From: Brachionus plicatilis
Lineage: Eukaryota; Rotifera; Eurotatoria; Ploima; Brachionidae
NCBI GenBank assembly: GCA_010279815.1
Contig: QEOQ01000180.1
Location: 1,523,214 to 1,587,213, forward strand
DNA: 64,000 bases
Direction of reading: 5' to 3'
A program made the translations under genes and the position numbers. Positions 48,901-61,124 of this stretch are shown in pieces. Under the pieces are notes generated by a model. It was not told the DNA's origin. It ran no database searches and saw nothing but the letters and a program-made list of their open reading frames with translations. How positions within the stretch are numbered: position 1 is the first letter of the stretch; the number at the start of each line of letters is the position of its first letter.

Positions 48901-50869
48901 TAGTTATGTGACCAACTATCAGATTCTTTGATCAGATATTTTAAATTTATATTTATTTTTATTTTGTCTTTTTCGAATAACCGACCAGGTTTGCGGTTCC
49001 AAAAAATTTGACCAGAGGACAGTCCTTTCTAGTCATCCATGGACCATCTTAGCTTTGTCGCTGACCAACTTTAAGAATAATTTTTATGATTTTAACCCAA
49101 TTTTTTATTCAGATTTTGATGTATGTTGTGTTTATAGGATGCCTAAATTCAAACAGAAAATGAATAAAATAAATTAAATTTAAACTTCAAAATTTAATGG
49201 TCTGTAGATAAATAAAAATGTCTTCAACAAATATAAATATTGTAACTTTCCATTTTGCTGTTAATATTCTATTGGCACTCTTTTTCTGAAAGTCACCATA
49301 GGTTCACCAGTGATATCATAATTAAATACTTAATATCAATTTAAAATTTCATAAAAGAAAAAGTAAAAATTTAATCAATTTATGGATAAAAAATTACTAT
49401 ATTTTAATTAAACGCAATAAAATTAATTAAAATATTAATTTCTAAAAATTTAATAATTATTAATTTTATTAATTTTTTGTAGGCAGTTGCAGTCATATCA
49501 GTTTTTTTTATATGCGTGTCAATATTATCATTTTGCCTTAAAACTCATCCTTATATGCGTGTTCCCGTGATCGGAAATGTGAGTGTAATCTTAGCAAATT
49601 ATACCCGTAACAACTCGTCGATTTCGAACTTATCCTGGACACTGAAAAAAATATCGACCGAAGCTCATCCGGCTTTTCTTTATGTAGAAATAGTATGCAA
49701 CATTTGGTTTACCGTAGAAATTTTAATTCGTTTTGTAGTGAGTCCGCGAAAGCTAAATTTTATAAAAAGTCCCGTAAACATAATCGACTTTGTTGCCACT
49801 TTGTCATTTTTTTTCGATTTTACCTTGCAAGTAGCGGGTACAAAAGAGCGCCTCACTCATTCGGATTTCTATGAGTTTATTTCGATTGTGAGAATATTCC
49901 GTTTGTTCAAATTAACTCGACATTTTGGTGGCCTAAAAATTCTAATACACACGTTTAAGGCGTCCATGAAAGAACTTTATTTACTCATATTTTTTCTTAT
50001 ACTCTTTATTGTCATTTTTGCTTCTTTGATTTACTATGCTGAGCGCTTGCAAGTCAATCCAGATAACCAATTTACCAGCATACCAATCGGACTATGGTGG
50101 TCAATTGTGACAATGTAAGTTTTAAAATAATTTTCTCCTCTTTATACTTGAAATTAATTTTTTTTAATTTAGGACCACAGTGGGCTACGGTAAACGAGGA
50201 TTTTTTTTTTTGAATTTTTTTTTAAATTTTAAATTTTCAGGCGATTTGGTTCCAAAAACTTATATTGGAATGGTAGTCGGAGGTCTTTGTGCATTGACAG
50301 GTGTGTTGACTATTGCATTGCCAGTACCAGTCATTGTTTCCAACTTTGCCATGTACTATTCTCACACGCAAGCTCGTTCCAAGCTTCCCAAGAAGAGACG
50401 AAGAGTACTGCCGGTCGAAACAGTCCGTCAACAAACTCGAAATCCTCACAGTGGTCACTCAAGCACCGCTGGACTGCCATCTAAAATGATGCTGAGTGCA
50501 GGTGCTAACGGACCAGGCAAGCTAAGTCATACACTTCTCAATACAAGTCCTGGTTCGAATGGAAAAGAGGAGCACATGATGAATTTAGTAAAAAGAAATG
50601 TGGTAAGAAATGCCAACCATTCCCTGATGTCTTCAAGTGGCTCAAAAATTGAAGATGCTAGGCCAGCTAAAATGGGTAGATATTTTTTTAAACTTTTGAA
50701 AAGAATTTTTTTTTGTCGATGATAAAAAATTTAAATAAATTTTTATTTAGTTCCTGAATCTGTGCCGATTTTGAGCCAGAGTGAAAACAGCGAACAAGCA
50801 ACTTGTAAATTTTTTCAAAATTATTAGTATTTGAAAAATTTTTAAATGAAATTTTTAGTATTTGTGTAA
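45950..50869 (+). CDS. Shaw: Shaw/Kv3-type voltage-gated potassium channel
   Basis: Exons 45950-46465, 49483-50114, 50173-50189, 50241-50675, 50751-50804 and, less surely, 50859-50869, give 554 residues. If the last intron is not removed the frame stops at 50827 instead. The T1 domain (residues 6-100) carries His71, Cys77, Cys98 and Cys99, the Hx5Cx20CC zinc motif of Shab/Shaw/Shal channels. S1 starts at 173, and the S1-S2 loop has N-glycosylation sequons (NYT, NSS). S4 reads [20 protein letters not shown] with charges at 309, 312, 315, 318 and 324. The filter TTVGYGD is 384-390, and S6 contains [14 protein letters not shown]. The following [16 protein letters not shown] is a Shaw hallmark. 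Intron 1 is 3017 bp; the others are 51-75 bp. The spliced C-terminus would be TLFV, a possible class II PDZ ligand. Tetramers carry K+ across the plasma membrane of excitable cells. Confidence 0.95.
46951..47399. mobile_element. Foldback element in Shaw intron 1
   Basis: The left arm 46951-47042 and right arm 47302-47399 are reverse complements over about 95 nt with a few mismatches. They share GGCATCTTGAAGTTGA, GATCAATTCAA and AATTCAAAGAGTTTATC. The loop is about 260 bp of AT-rich, non-coding DNA. It lies wholly within the 3-kb intron and looks like a MITE. The rest of the intron (46466-46950, 47400-49482) shows nothing else except a dispersed motif at 48903-48917. Confidence 0.82.
50173..50189 (+). 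other. Shaw: 17-nt microexon encoding the K+ selectivity filter
   Basis: The sequence between AG at 50171-50172 and GT at 50190-50191 is GACCACAGTGGGCTACG. It completes Met383, encodes TTVGY and supplies the first base of the following Gly. Flanking introns are 58 and 51 bp. The filter cannot be read without including this exon, because the neighbouring exons end in WWSIVT(AT) and begin (GC)DLVPKTYIG. Confidence 0.92.
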
Positions 50870-51125
50870 TTGCAAAGTGTTTGGCTCGAGTATCTACCTC
50901 TTAGAGAATTAATGTGAAAAAAAAACAACAAGTCAAAATGCTGATAAAATACACCTTTAAGTATTCGGACATGTTTAAGAGCTATTTAAGCAAAAAAAAT
51001 TTAAATGAAATCAACTTGGATAAATTGGAATGATTAATTAGCTATAAATTTTTGTTTCTGTACATCGATTCCGTGTTTCGACCGCTTTCACTAGTCAAAG
51101 CCAATTCATGAATTCTAACAGTCAA

Positions 51126-51182
51126 ATATTTATTTATTTATTTATTATTATAATTATTACTATTTATTTATTTATTTATTTA
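51126..51182 (+). repeat. (TTTA)n / AUUUA-rich run
   Basis: Repeated ATTT units arranged in two runs around a short TTATTATAATTA centre, about 260 bp after the Shaw stop. As RNA it would present many overlapping AUUUA pentamers, so it could be an AU-rich stability element if it is inside the 3' UTR. It may equally be a plain microsatellite. Confidence 0.6.
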
Positions 51183-52613
51183 CACAAAATAAAATTAAAA
51201 TTTTTTAAAATTAAAAAAAAAATGCTAAATTTTTGTTAAAAATAAGCAATTATTGATTTAATGAATAATAAATATTTAATTCGTTCTTAAAATAAAATTA
51301 TAGATATTTCAAAATAATTTAAATAATTGATTATTTTTAATTATTTACTTGATTATTTGTTTATATAATGTCTTTTGGGCTTAAGATTTTGTAAAAATAT
51401 TACGATAAATTTTATGTCTTAAGTATCAAGATTAATAAACAGGCTAACACCCCAGTTCAAAATTTAAATTTAGCTTTAAAATTCTGCTCATATTTACGAA
51501 AACTTAAGGGTTAATGCAAAAATTTTTGAAAATTTTTATTACAAAACTATTAGCTAATCTTGACAAGAAGAATCCGATAAAATTTTTTTCAAATTGACCT
51601 TTTGATTCAAATTAATATGGTGCATAATGCATAGTTGCATCAATTTTCATTGTCTACTAATAATGTGCAAAATCTCGGCAAATTGAGGCATTGTATTAAT
51701 ACATAAAAAAAATCGAATTCAATTGATCTGTAAAAAACATAGAAAAAGGTAGATATAGAATATCGAATAAATAGTTTATTGATTAAAAGAGATAATTAAA
51801 AATTACAATATAGTTATTAAATTTGTTAAATTAATAAAGCTTTTTTTCTTTTTTTTTAAACTAAAAAATTTCAAGTCATACCATTTTAATGTTCCCAAAT
51901 ATAAACAATTAAATAATCAATGAAACGCTCAATATTGTTCTTTTTTTCTTTCTGAAATCTTAATTAATTAAGTAATGCGACTTATGGTTCTACATTTTTT
52001 TTTCTTTGTTTATATTTTTTCTATATTTTGATCCTATCCTCAAATTTCACTACGCTAGAATATATTAAAATTTGTTTGTTGGATTATGTATTTTAAGTCT
52101 ATTTGAAATTTATAGACTTGAAGTATATTTCTTATTCTAAACAAAAAGGATTTAAGTGTAGAGATTTATTTGACTTTTCAACCAAAAGTGCGTTCGGCTG
52201 AGTGTTTTTTCCATTGTTTAAAAAATATTTATTTATTAAATATTTTTGAAGAAAAAGCTGCGTAAAAAAATTAAATAAATATACTTAATTAAAAATTTTC
52301 CTCTAGTCGAAATTTTTTATAGATTTTTATTTTTTTCAGAAAATTTAACGTGCAAATATTTCATTAATTATTAATTCTCGATTTTTTTAATATTTTACTT
52401 AATTAATTGTAATTAACTGTATACTTGTAAAAAAATGCTCTCAAATTAATGTTTTTAATTTTTGTCAAAAAATTAAACCTTTGTTCATAATATTCTATGC
52501 CAATTTTTTTAAATTTTAAAATATACAATACTAATATGTTATACATATCATATTAGTAATGAATGTTCAAAGAGTAGATGTTTTTGATTCAGAATTATTT
52601 TGTAGCGCAGCGA

Positions 52614-52629
52614 ATCGCGGGACCGCGAT
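52614..52629. repeat. GC-rich palindrome
   Basis: ATCGCGG and CCGCGAT arms flank a two-base centre. This is conspicuous because CpG-rich words are rare in this intergenic DNA. Confidence 0.65.
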
Positions 52630-53121
52630 AAATTTCCACTTTAGAAAAAAAAAATGTAGCGAAACGCTATAAATTATCTTTTTTATTAAATAAAATTTAT
52701 AGTGAATTTATAATGTTAATTAATTGAAAAAAATTGAAAGTCACTCTGAAAACTCTTCAAGATCACTCTCGTTTGAATCGTACTCACTGGCAGTTGAAAC
52801 AAAATACCATCTACACAGAGATCCATGCAATCATGATTTGGATTTTCAATATTTGATTTTTCACTTGAAAAGTATTTGGTAAATAACTAATTAAATTGTT
52901 ATTTGCTGAACTCATTATTTTTTTCGAATATTTTTAATTTAATTAATGTAATTATTGCAATTCGCAACAAATTTACTCTTTCATTATATTCATTCACTAT
53001 AAATTTCCACTACAAAAGTAATCGTTACCGATGTTTTTATGCCTATTATATGAAAAATTATTATTTTTACCATGTTATAGCTTTAGCGGTACACTTAAAG
53101 TTTGTTACAATACCTACAAAT

Positions 53122-53145
53122 ATCGCTTCGCATACGTGAAGCGAT
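53122..53145. repeat. Short inverted repeat
   Basis: ATCGCTTC (53122-53129) pairs with GAAGCGAT (53138-53145) across eight bases. It lies about 500 bp from the GC-rich palindrome at 52614, and a related TAGCGAAACGCTA occurs at 52656. Confidence 0.6.
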
Positions 53146-53782
53146 TGAACCAAAGTAGGTCCTAAGTCTATTTAAAAAAAAATAAATTTTATTAAATAAA
53201 TCAGGTTTTTGTTAAATAAAATAAATATTTTATTAGTATTTTCCTCAATTAAATATTTTGAACATAAAATAAATTAATAAGATAAAAACTAAATAAAAAT
53301 AGAGAAAATAGGCAGAAATTAAATGTTTTACAGGTAATATTTACTCAAAACATTTATTGGTCACTAAGTGCTTATAAAAACTCTCTATGTAATTTAATAG
53401 AGACTGATTTCACTGAAATTTTATTTATAAAACAGATGAAAAAGATTTCTTCAGCCGTTTAAGAAACCATTTTAAATAAAAATATTTATTTCATTAGCAT
53501 ATTTTATTCAAGCAAAAAAAACTGGGAAAATTTTTTGAATAAATAAAAAAGATTGGAAAAGGTTTATTTAAAATGAAAACAAAATTCACGGAAAAAAATA
53601 ACTAAAATATACCATTTATTATTTATACAATTTTTGAAATACTTTTTTTATTTATTTTAATTTACAACAAAAACATTTCTCTATGTTTAGTTAAAAAGGC
53701 AAACAATTTAAAACTATAAAAATAAATTTTTCGGCAAAATAGTCGCTAGGATTTAATAATTGATACTGTATTTTTATTGCTT

Positions 53783-56700
53783 TTATGCTTCTAAAAGAGA
53801 TATTTCAGTCAAATTTGCATGTATAAGACTCTTTGATGTGGATGGTGAATTACTTGTTTCTGAGGAATCACTTAAAGAAGACGATGTTGCTGTTGTTGTA
53901 GTTACATCTAAATAAATCAAAATTTAAATTATTAATAATTTTGAAAAAGAATTTCAAACCGTAAGCAAAAAGCATTCATTTATATAAAGTTTGCAAAAAT
54001 GAACAAGATATCAATTTATTTAAATTTTTAAACAGTAAATTTCAAAAGAAAATTAAAATCTTTATAAATATGTTTTTAATATTTTTTTATTATGTTTGAG
54101 TTTCTCTTTCATTTAGTTAATATCAAAATTTAATTATAAAACTTTAATTCGGCTTAAATCCAAACATTTTAAATTGTTATCTTGCTTTTTTGCAAGTATT
54201 AAAAAACCAGAAACATTTTTATCAAAAAACATTAAGATTTTGTGAAATTGTAGACTACATTCAAGCATAAGTTAACCAAGTGTAAATAAAATTTTCTTAC
54301 GATCAAGGATTAAAGCAACTTTATTTTTTAAAATGATTTGCCATTAAAACTACTATTTAAATTTCTAATAGTTTAATATAAAATACCTTTTAAATTTTCA
54401 CCGGACGTATCTGTGCCAAAATCTTGAACTTCCTCCTTTGGCAAAAAGAAAACAATAGACGAAGCCATACACATATGCCATATGCTGTGCAATATCCAAT
54501 AATTTGACTTTGTTTGAAGGAAGCTGTAAATCAAAAGTCCTGTTAGAGCCAAAACAAATCCCGGCAAATAAAATCTTATCAATTTTTTTCGCTCTGGATA
54601 AATTTTTCTTCTTGATATGCAAATTTTTACCTTAAATTAAATTTTCATAATTTTTCTAAAATTTCAAAAAAAGTCTACCCATGTAAAAACAGTGAATGAA
54701 ATGGCTATACACAAAAATACCACAAAAGTAGAATAACTAAATCTGTCATAGAGTCCTATACTTATGCAGGCTAATAAGCCTACAAAAAAAGTAAATACTT
54801 TCCATTGTCTTTCAAATGAGGACATGGCCAAAACGGTGATTATAAATGACGAATACGAGCTTATGAAATCAGCTAGTTGTAGACCGTCATAATTGAAAAT
54901 ACAAAATGAGTAAAATTCTTGGTCGCAAGCATGGTAAAACTTTAAAAAATAATTTAATGATAAAAATAAGATTAGTCATGATTTGGTATTACTGTTGAGA
55001 AAAACATATTGTAAAAATATATTAGAGACTCAATGTACCATTTTCTGTAAATTGCTAGACAAATGGGTAGTAAAAATACCAGATTGCTTGTTGTAAGAAA
55101 TAAAACACTAGCTAAATAAACACGAGCTGGTATTGCATTTCGTCCATCTGTACATCCATAGCCTTCATACCCCCCGCTACATTTACATGCGCTGACCAAA
55201 TTTAATTGACTGTTTATTATGTAGCATGTACCGTAGTCACCACAATAATCATTTGAGCATTGATCACTTGATATCTGAATCAAAGCATGTGGAACATAAT
55301 TTGTTGGGCAAGCAACACTTTCACTTAATAAAAAACAATGAAATCAAATAATCAGAATTAAATTAAAAATAAACAGGATACAATTTTGAAATTTTAATTT
55401 TATTTTAGAGCTGATCAAAATTCAAAGTATAAAGTCAAAATGATTAAAGTCAAGCTTTCACTTAATTTCAGATTTTGGTTTAATTAAATATAATAATTTG
55501 AAACTAATTTTTCAGTAATGAATATAATTTTGTTTTATTTTGAATCTTCTTGACTCATCTGTAAGAAACTTTATAAATATATCTTCCCTCTTAGAACAAG
55601 AATCAATCAAAAAAAAAAGAAATTCAAATACAAATTTTGGATGCTAAAAATATAAAATTTTTTTCATATTTTTTTTAAAAAGTTTAAATTTGTCAAAAAG
55701 TTACCCTTCATTTTTAATTTATTTTATTTTTTTAAATTACTTAATTAATAATAATCTTAATTCTTAATTCTTTTTAAATATAAAAATTAAGATGCATTAA
55801 ATAAGTGAACAAAATCATTTAAAAGAAAAAGTAAATGAATTGAACAATAAAAAAAAAGCGTGTCCATTTATTTATCCATGTTACTAAAAATAGAAAAACT
55901 TACATTTGAAATTTGAACTTAAAATTTTTCTAAACTAGAATTAATTAATTAAAAAGCACAGAAAAATCTTTAATTATAATTGACACTCTATGAAACTTAA
56001 CTTTACGCAAGTGAAAAATTTGGAAAAAAGTGTTGTTTTTAAAGATTTTGAATCTTGAATAAAATCTAAAATCTTTTCAAACGCTTGGCTTAAAGATTAG
56101 AATTTAAATTCCTGTTGAATTTTTTTGTTAGCACAAAGCCTAACGGTCACAATTGACTATTTTCAGAATTTTAAATTCCTTTTTTTTTAAATTTTGATAT
56201 TCAAATGCTTTTACAATTTTTTTGTTATTCGATTGTTCGACGAACATTAATTTATTAGTGACTTTTATGAAAAAATTTATCAAAAATATTCGTGCTGTTA
56301 GTATCTTTAATTGGAAAATAAAATTAACTAAATTAGATTTAGGGCTAAATCTTTGTCAACAACACCTAAATGAAAAAGGAATATTAAAAAAATATTTTCT
56401 ATCTTACTTAGGTATCTAAAACATATTTAAAATTTAAATTTAAATTAATAAAAAAATTTAAACCTAAAACACCTATCACAATGTCCAGTATTGAATACTT
56501 TTTTTTTAGCAACATTAGCTATAAAATATTTAAAGCGTTCTACTAACATTGATAAGGCAATCAAAAATATTTGTGATAACTTCAATAAATCAATGCCTAA
56601 TAAAAAATCGTTATCATCGAATCTATTTTAAAACTAATGACAAAAACTAATTAAATTTTTTAGTTGAAAGTTAAATTTAAAGTAAAAAGTTTTATTTAAA

Positions 56701-59700
56701 GTTTTTTTTTTAATTTAATTTTTTAGAACTCATAATGTAATAATAAATAATAATAATATAAGTTACAACAAGCTAGCAAGCTAGACTTGCGAAGAAGGGN
56801 NNNNNNNNNNNNNNNNNNNNNNNNNNNNNNNNNNNNNNNNNNNNNNNNNNNNNNNNNNNNNNNNNNNNNNNNNNNNNNNNNNNNNNNNNNNNNNNNNNNN
56901 NNNNNNNNNNNNNNNNNNNNNNNNNNNNNNNNNNNNNNNNNNNNNNNNNNNNNNNNNNNNNNNNNNNNNNNNNNNNNNNNNNNNNNNNNNNNNNNNNNNN
57001 NNNNNNNNNNNNNNNNNNNNNNNNNNNNNNNNNNNNNNNNNNNNNNNNNNNNNNNNNNNNNNNNNNNNNNNNNNNNNNNNNNNNNNNNNNNNNNNNNNNN
57101 NNNNNNNNNNNNNNNNNNNNNNNNNNNNNNNNNNNNNNNNNNNNNNNNNNNNNNNNTGGTAAAGTATGATAACCTGATACCATACAAAATACAAAACTAC
57201 AAGACCTTGATAGTATGCATGTAAAATTTTAACCTTATCTGAATATCAGTCGATATTTTAACATGGAACCAAAATTTTTTCAAAAAATTTTAAATCAGTC
57301 GTTATTTTTTAAATTTATTTAAAAATTAAATTAAAATGCCTTAATGCCATTCTTAAGTGTATTCGATTTAATCATGACATTGTGAATTTTGGTACAAAAC
57401 TCAAAAACAAAATATTAAAAGTGCCAAAGCTTAAGTTCTGAAGGACCAAAAAATGTTCTGTAAATTGTAGCAACTGATACATCTTTTGTACCACCAATAT
57501 ACTAATTCTGCAAAATTGAATTGAATTGGATTATTAATATAATATAATATCCCAAATTTGCCATTTTCTGAATTTTGCAGAATTAGTATATTGGTGGTAC
57601 AAAAGATGTATCAGTTGCTACATTTTACAGAACATGTCCTTCAGAACTTAAGCTTCGGCACTTTTAATATTTTGTTTTTGAGTTTTGTACCAAATTTCAC
57701 AATGCCTTTAATCATCATAATTTTAAAAATACAATGAAGAATGATTTCACAGTGAACAGGAAAAGATATTTTTCCTAAACTGGCCAATATTGGTCATTTA
57801 TCAAAAGAAAATTTATTATTTCGTCAAATTTTGAAACCAGTTGGTCACATAACAGAAAAGACCGATTGTCATTTTAGAAAAAAAACTTACTTGGTATTTA
57901 TATTGAAGCATTCTTTCCAAATAGCAAGAAACCATTTTCCCATAAAAGGATAAGCCACATTGAGTTGAAAATTAGAGAAAATATTGGTGTAACTTTGTGT
58001 ACTTAGCAAAAATCCCTCAGGACAGTTTTTATAATTGTTCATTGAGTTGAACAAGAGACAAGCATAGAGCATCACTTTGATATCAGCCAAATTGGAAGTT
58101 TTCCTTTTGGTTACAAAAGTCGAATTTTTCTCATTGGGAAGAATTGGAGCTTTACTGACCGTAAAATCGCTTTCGTACAAATTCGGATCATTTATTAAAT
58201 TATTTACCAAATAAAAATTCAGCGTGCCACCATTATTTGCTTGATCGACCAAAAATTCAATGAAATAGGGCTTTTTTTCATTTCGTATTAGCAAAGCATT
58301 GCTACGGTTATGGTTCGAGTTGAAGTAGTATTTTACCGAAAAGTAAGTTGGTCCTATAAATCGAAATGTTTCAATGGGCTGAAAAAGCTTGCTGCAATAT
58401 TCGTCTGTTTTTTGCTTTAGACGTCCCGGAAATAGACTTTCCATAAAAGTAATTAGTGTTTCGTTCAGAATTGAATAAGGCGACTCGACACAGTTGTTAG
58501 ATATGACCACGTCTATGGAATAATTACATTCTGATGTGACTCCCAAATAGTACCAAGCATTTTCCAATGGATAATCTAGAGACAGGCTACAATTTTTTGT
58601 AGAATTCGAATGGCAGACTTTGTGGTCATCATTATTTTTAAAATTGTTCATGTCGGGAAAAGCCGACTGTCTCAACAAAGCGGTTATTTTGCAAGCACTT
58701 GAGCTTGATTGCTTGAATTTTACGTCAAAATGTAAACTGGGACCGGTTGAAGTAGACATGTACCTTGAAAAAAAAAATTTTTGAAATTGTTTCTCAAATA
58801 AAAAATTAGATCTTAATCAAACTTGTATATTTTAAAAATAGAATGCTCTCCTGAATGTGTGCTTGCATTCGGGTATAGGACAATTGTGTCGTTAATTTGC
58901 CAAATATTGAGTGAAGATGTCAGAAAATATGTACAATTAGATTTTAGAATTTCGGGTTTGATTTTTCGCTCTTGGAAATCGGTGAACGCAGCACTGAACC
59001 AGTTACCAGCGTAAGGACTTGATATGTTAAGATACACATCCTGTTTGGCTGGATTCGATCCTCCCAGAGATCTTTTGACCATTGTTTTTGTCAAACGGCC
59101 TTTGTTAAAATAGTATGGAAATGTACGATTATGAGGTGATATAACCGGAAAGGCTGAATATTCCAAGTAACTTGAATTATAAAATTTGATATAAATTAAA
59201 TTTTTTCAAAAGTCAATTAAGATTTATGCAACAAAATTTGAATAATTACGTGAAATTTTTTTTTAGAGTTATTGAATAAATACCTAAAATTAATAAGAAA
59301 TCTACTTTATTATATTTTCAATAATATTATTTAGAAATTTTAACCTAGTTTATTACAAAGTTGATAAGGTATTTAGCATTGACAAAAATTCGCAACTTTT
59401 TCAATGAAATTTTCAAAAATAAAGTTTAAAAATTTGATAAACTGTTAAATATTCACTGATTAAGATACTTGGTAAAACATTCAACAGTTGTTAAATAAAG
59501 CTTGAGTGCAGAAAAAAGCAATCGACTCTATTGGGATATTTGGATTTAATAAAATTGTGGAAGTCTAATTTTTGACATTGCTAAAAAAGCATGAAATTGA
59601 GAAACAAAACGTAAAACTCGGTTTTTAAAAAAATCGAATCTGATTTTGTTATAGAATCTAATAAAGAATAAAGAAGCTAAATTTTGTGATCAGTGAGGTT

Positions 59701-61124
59701 GACAAAAAAAATAGATTACAAAACTTGTTGAATGAATTTTTAAAAAAAAGAAGGTTTTTTTTTTAATTTTTATTGGCAATCAATTTATTATATTTTTATT
59801 ATTTCTCTTAATAAGATTGTTAAGTTAAGTAAATAAATAGCTGGTTTTTAACACTAGAAAATTCGAATTTTTTTATACAAAATATTCGGATTGACTTAAT
59901 TTTTTTATAATCTTTTAAGCCAAATCTTTAATTTTAAAAAATGAAAAAAATAAATTTTAATTATCTAATCACTAATATTTATTTATTAATCTAAAAAAAA
60001 TTATTTTCTCTTAAGGTTTTAATTGCCAGAGTGGCCAAAGCAGCACTACTTTTGGCATTTTAATAAAAATTTTGAAATAAAAGCTTAAATAAATAATTGT
60101 GAGATTTTTTTAAATTAATTTATTTTAACTTAGCACATTAATAAACTAATTAGTCGGGTCAAATGGACGCGCCGGGCTTTTAAGTATAAAATTTATTTTT
60201 CGGTATTAAGATAAATTTAAACAATAAAATTACATAAATTTTTAGCTATTTTTAGAAAACAAATTGAAGTATGATCTGACAAATTAATTTAAATAAATTA
60301 TCAAAAATATTTTTCTTCATTTTGTAAATATTTCGAGTTATTTCTTATTCGATTTTTTTAATGAGCAAAATTAATCAGTGACCACATTAAAATGTATTCA
60401 AAAAGCTGCATCAAAAAGAAAAACATAAGTTTCCTGAAAAACCAAAATAGCATATTTCTTATCAAAAACTGACAGTTGGTGTTTTTTATTCAAATAAAGT
60501 TTTAAAAATGATCCTTTTCCAGTAATCTAGGAATAAATTAAATCTGTTACAATAAGTTTATAACATCGATAATCAGAATCAACCATTTTGTCTTAAAATT
60601 TATGACTTGGGATAGACTTTAATTTTAACTTTTACATTAAAATTTAATTATAAAAACAAAATTACGATCATTTTCGGCTTTTGACAATTAAAAAACTAAA
60701 ATTTCAATCTGTTGTTTTTTCATTCAAGATTTTTAAAATGACACTTTAAAATGGTTCGCATCAAAACAATCATTAGTTTGAGTGTTTTCATAATATGTAT
60801 AAAGCACTTACAAATAAACGTCAGTCGGAGGACATTTTTCACTCGAGACCAATTGAAGACGCCATATCGCTGATAAAACATCATTCGGCATTGAGTACTT
60901 TAGTATTTTTACATTTCCATAATAGCCATTGTAATCGTTTAGTTTAATTGTTGAAAAAAATTCGTAATTTTGATAATAAACTATTATTAAAAAAATAATT
61001 AAAAATTTTTTCTTTAAAAAAAAAATAAGAAAATTTTATTTTAATTAATATTCTTACCGAACAATGATTCGACCGAATTTAGAGCCAAAATTGTTATTAA
61101 GACAAGAGTACGGTAAGGCCACAT
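53783..61124 (-). CDS. TMEM8: TMEM8/PGAP6-type EGF and CREST-domain membrane protein
   Basis: Eight exons, 61124-61058, 60980-60812, 59170-58823, 58763-57891, 55323-54993, 54939-54679, 54630-54387 and 53907-53783, give 805 residues (human TMEM8A 771). The order is a signal peptide at 1-20, a large extracellular region with many N-glycosylation sites and the NISSPYAGNWF and VAYPFMGKWFLAIW repeats typical of TMEM8, and an EGF-like module with Cys508, 513, 519, 532, 534 and 543. A seven-pass CREST domain follows. CREST hydrolase residues are visible: Ser595/Thr596, His599 and Asp602 in STFYHACD, and His731 and His735 in HSIWH. PGAP6 is a GPI-specific phospholipase A2 that sheds GPI-anchored proteins; TMEM8B and TMEM8C relatives act in adhesion and myoblast fusion, so substrate choice is uncertain. 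The Thr/Ser-rich cytosolic tail ends ISLLEA. Introns of 1641 and 2567 bp are unusually long, the latter holding an assembly gap and a hairpin. Confidence 0.93.
56800..57156. other. Assembly gap (357 N)
   Basis: A run of undetermined bases inside TMEM8 intron 4. The model joins in frame across it, so no exon seems to be missing, though this cannot be excluded. The gap is probably caused by a repeat. Confidence 0.99.
57366..57717. mobile_element. Long hairpin (MITE-like) in TMEM8 intron 4
   Basis: The left arm 57366-57517 and right arm 57571-57717 are reverse complements over about 150 nt at more than 90% identity. They include GGTACAAAACTCAAAAACAA, AGCTTAAGTTCTGAAGGAC and ACTGATACATCTTTTGTACC. 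The loop is about 53 nt. The differences are a few substitutions and a five-base indel. It lies 210 bp from the assembly gap. Confidence 0.9.

Larger units (their letters stand above)
50870..53782. other. Intergenic between Shaw and TMEM8 3' ends
   Basis: Holds the 3' untranslated regions of two converging genes. An ATTTA-rich run lies at 51126-51182, and two short GC-rich palindromes occur at 52614-52629 and 53122-53145. No gene was seen; the small open frames are AT-noise. Confidence 0.5.

Noticed and set aside
54398..54622. 74-codon minus frame overlapping TMEM8 exon 7
   Set aside because: Same strand but a different frame from the conserved FYLPGF...HSIWH exon, so it is an out-of-frame reading of that exon.
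56723..57224. Several open frames spanning the N run
   Set aside because: They consist almost wholly of undetermined bases and are artefacts of the gap.
60022..60175. tRNA-like words (GCCAGAGTGGCCAAAGC and GGGTCAAATGG)
   Set aside because: The A-box-like and B-box-like pieces are about 125 bp apart and no cloverleaf can be drawn, so no tRNA was called.
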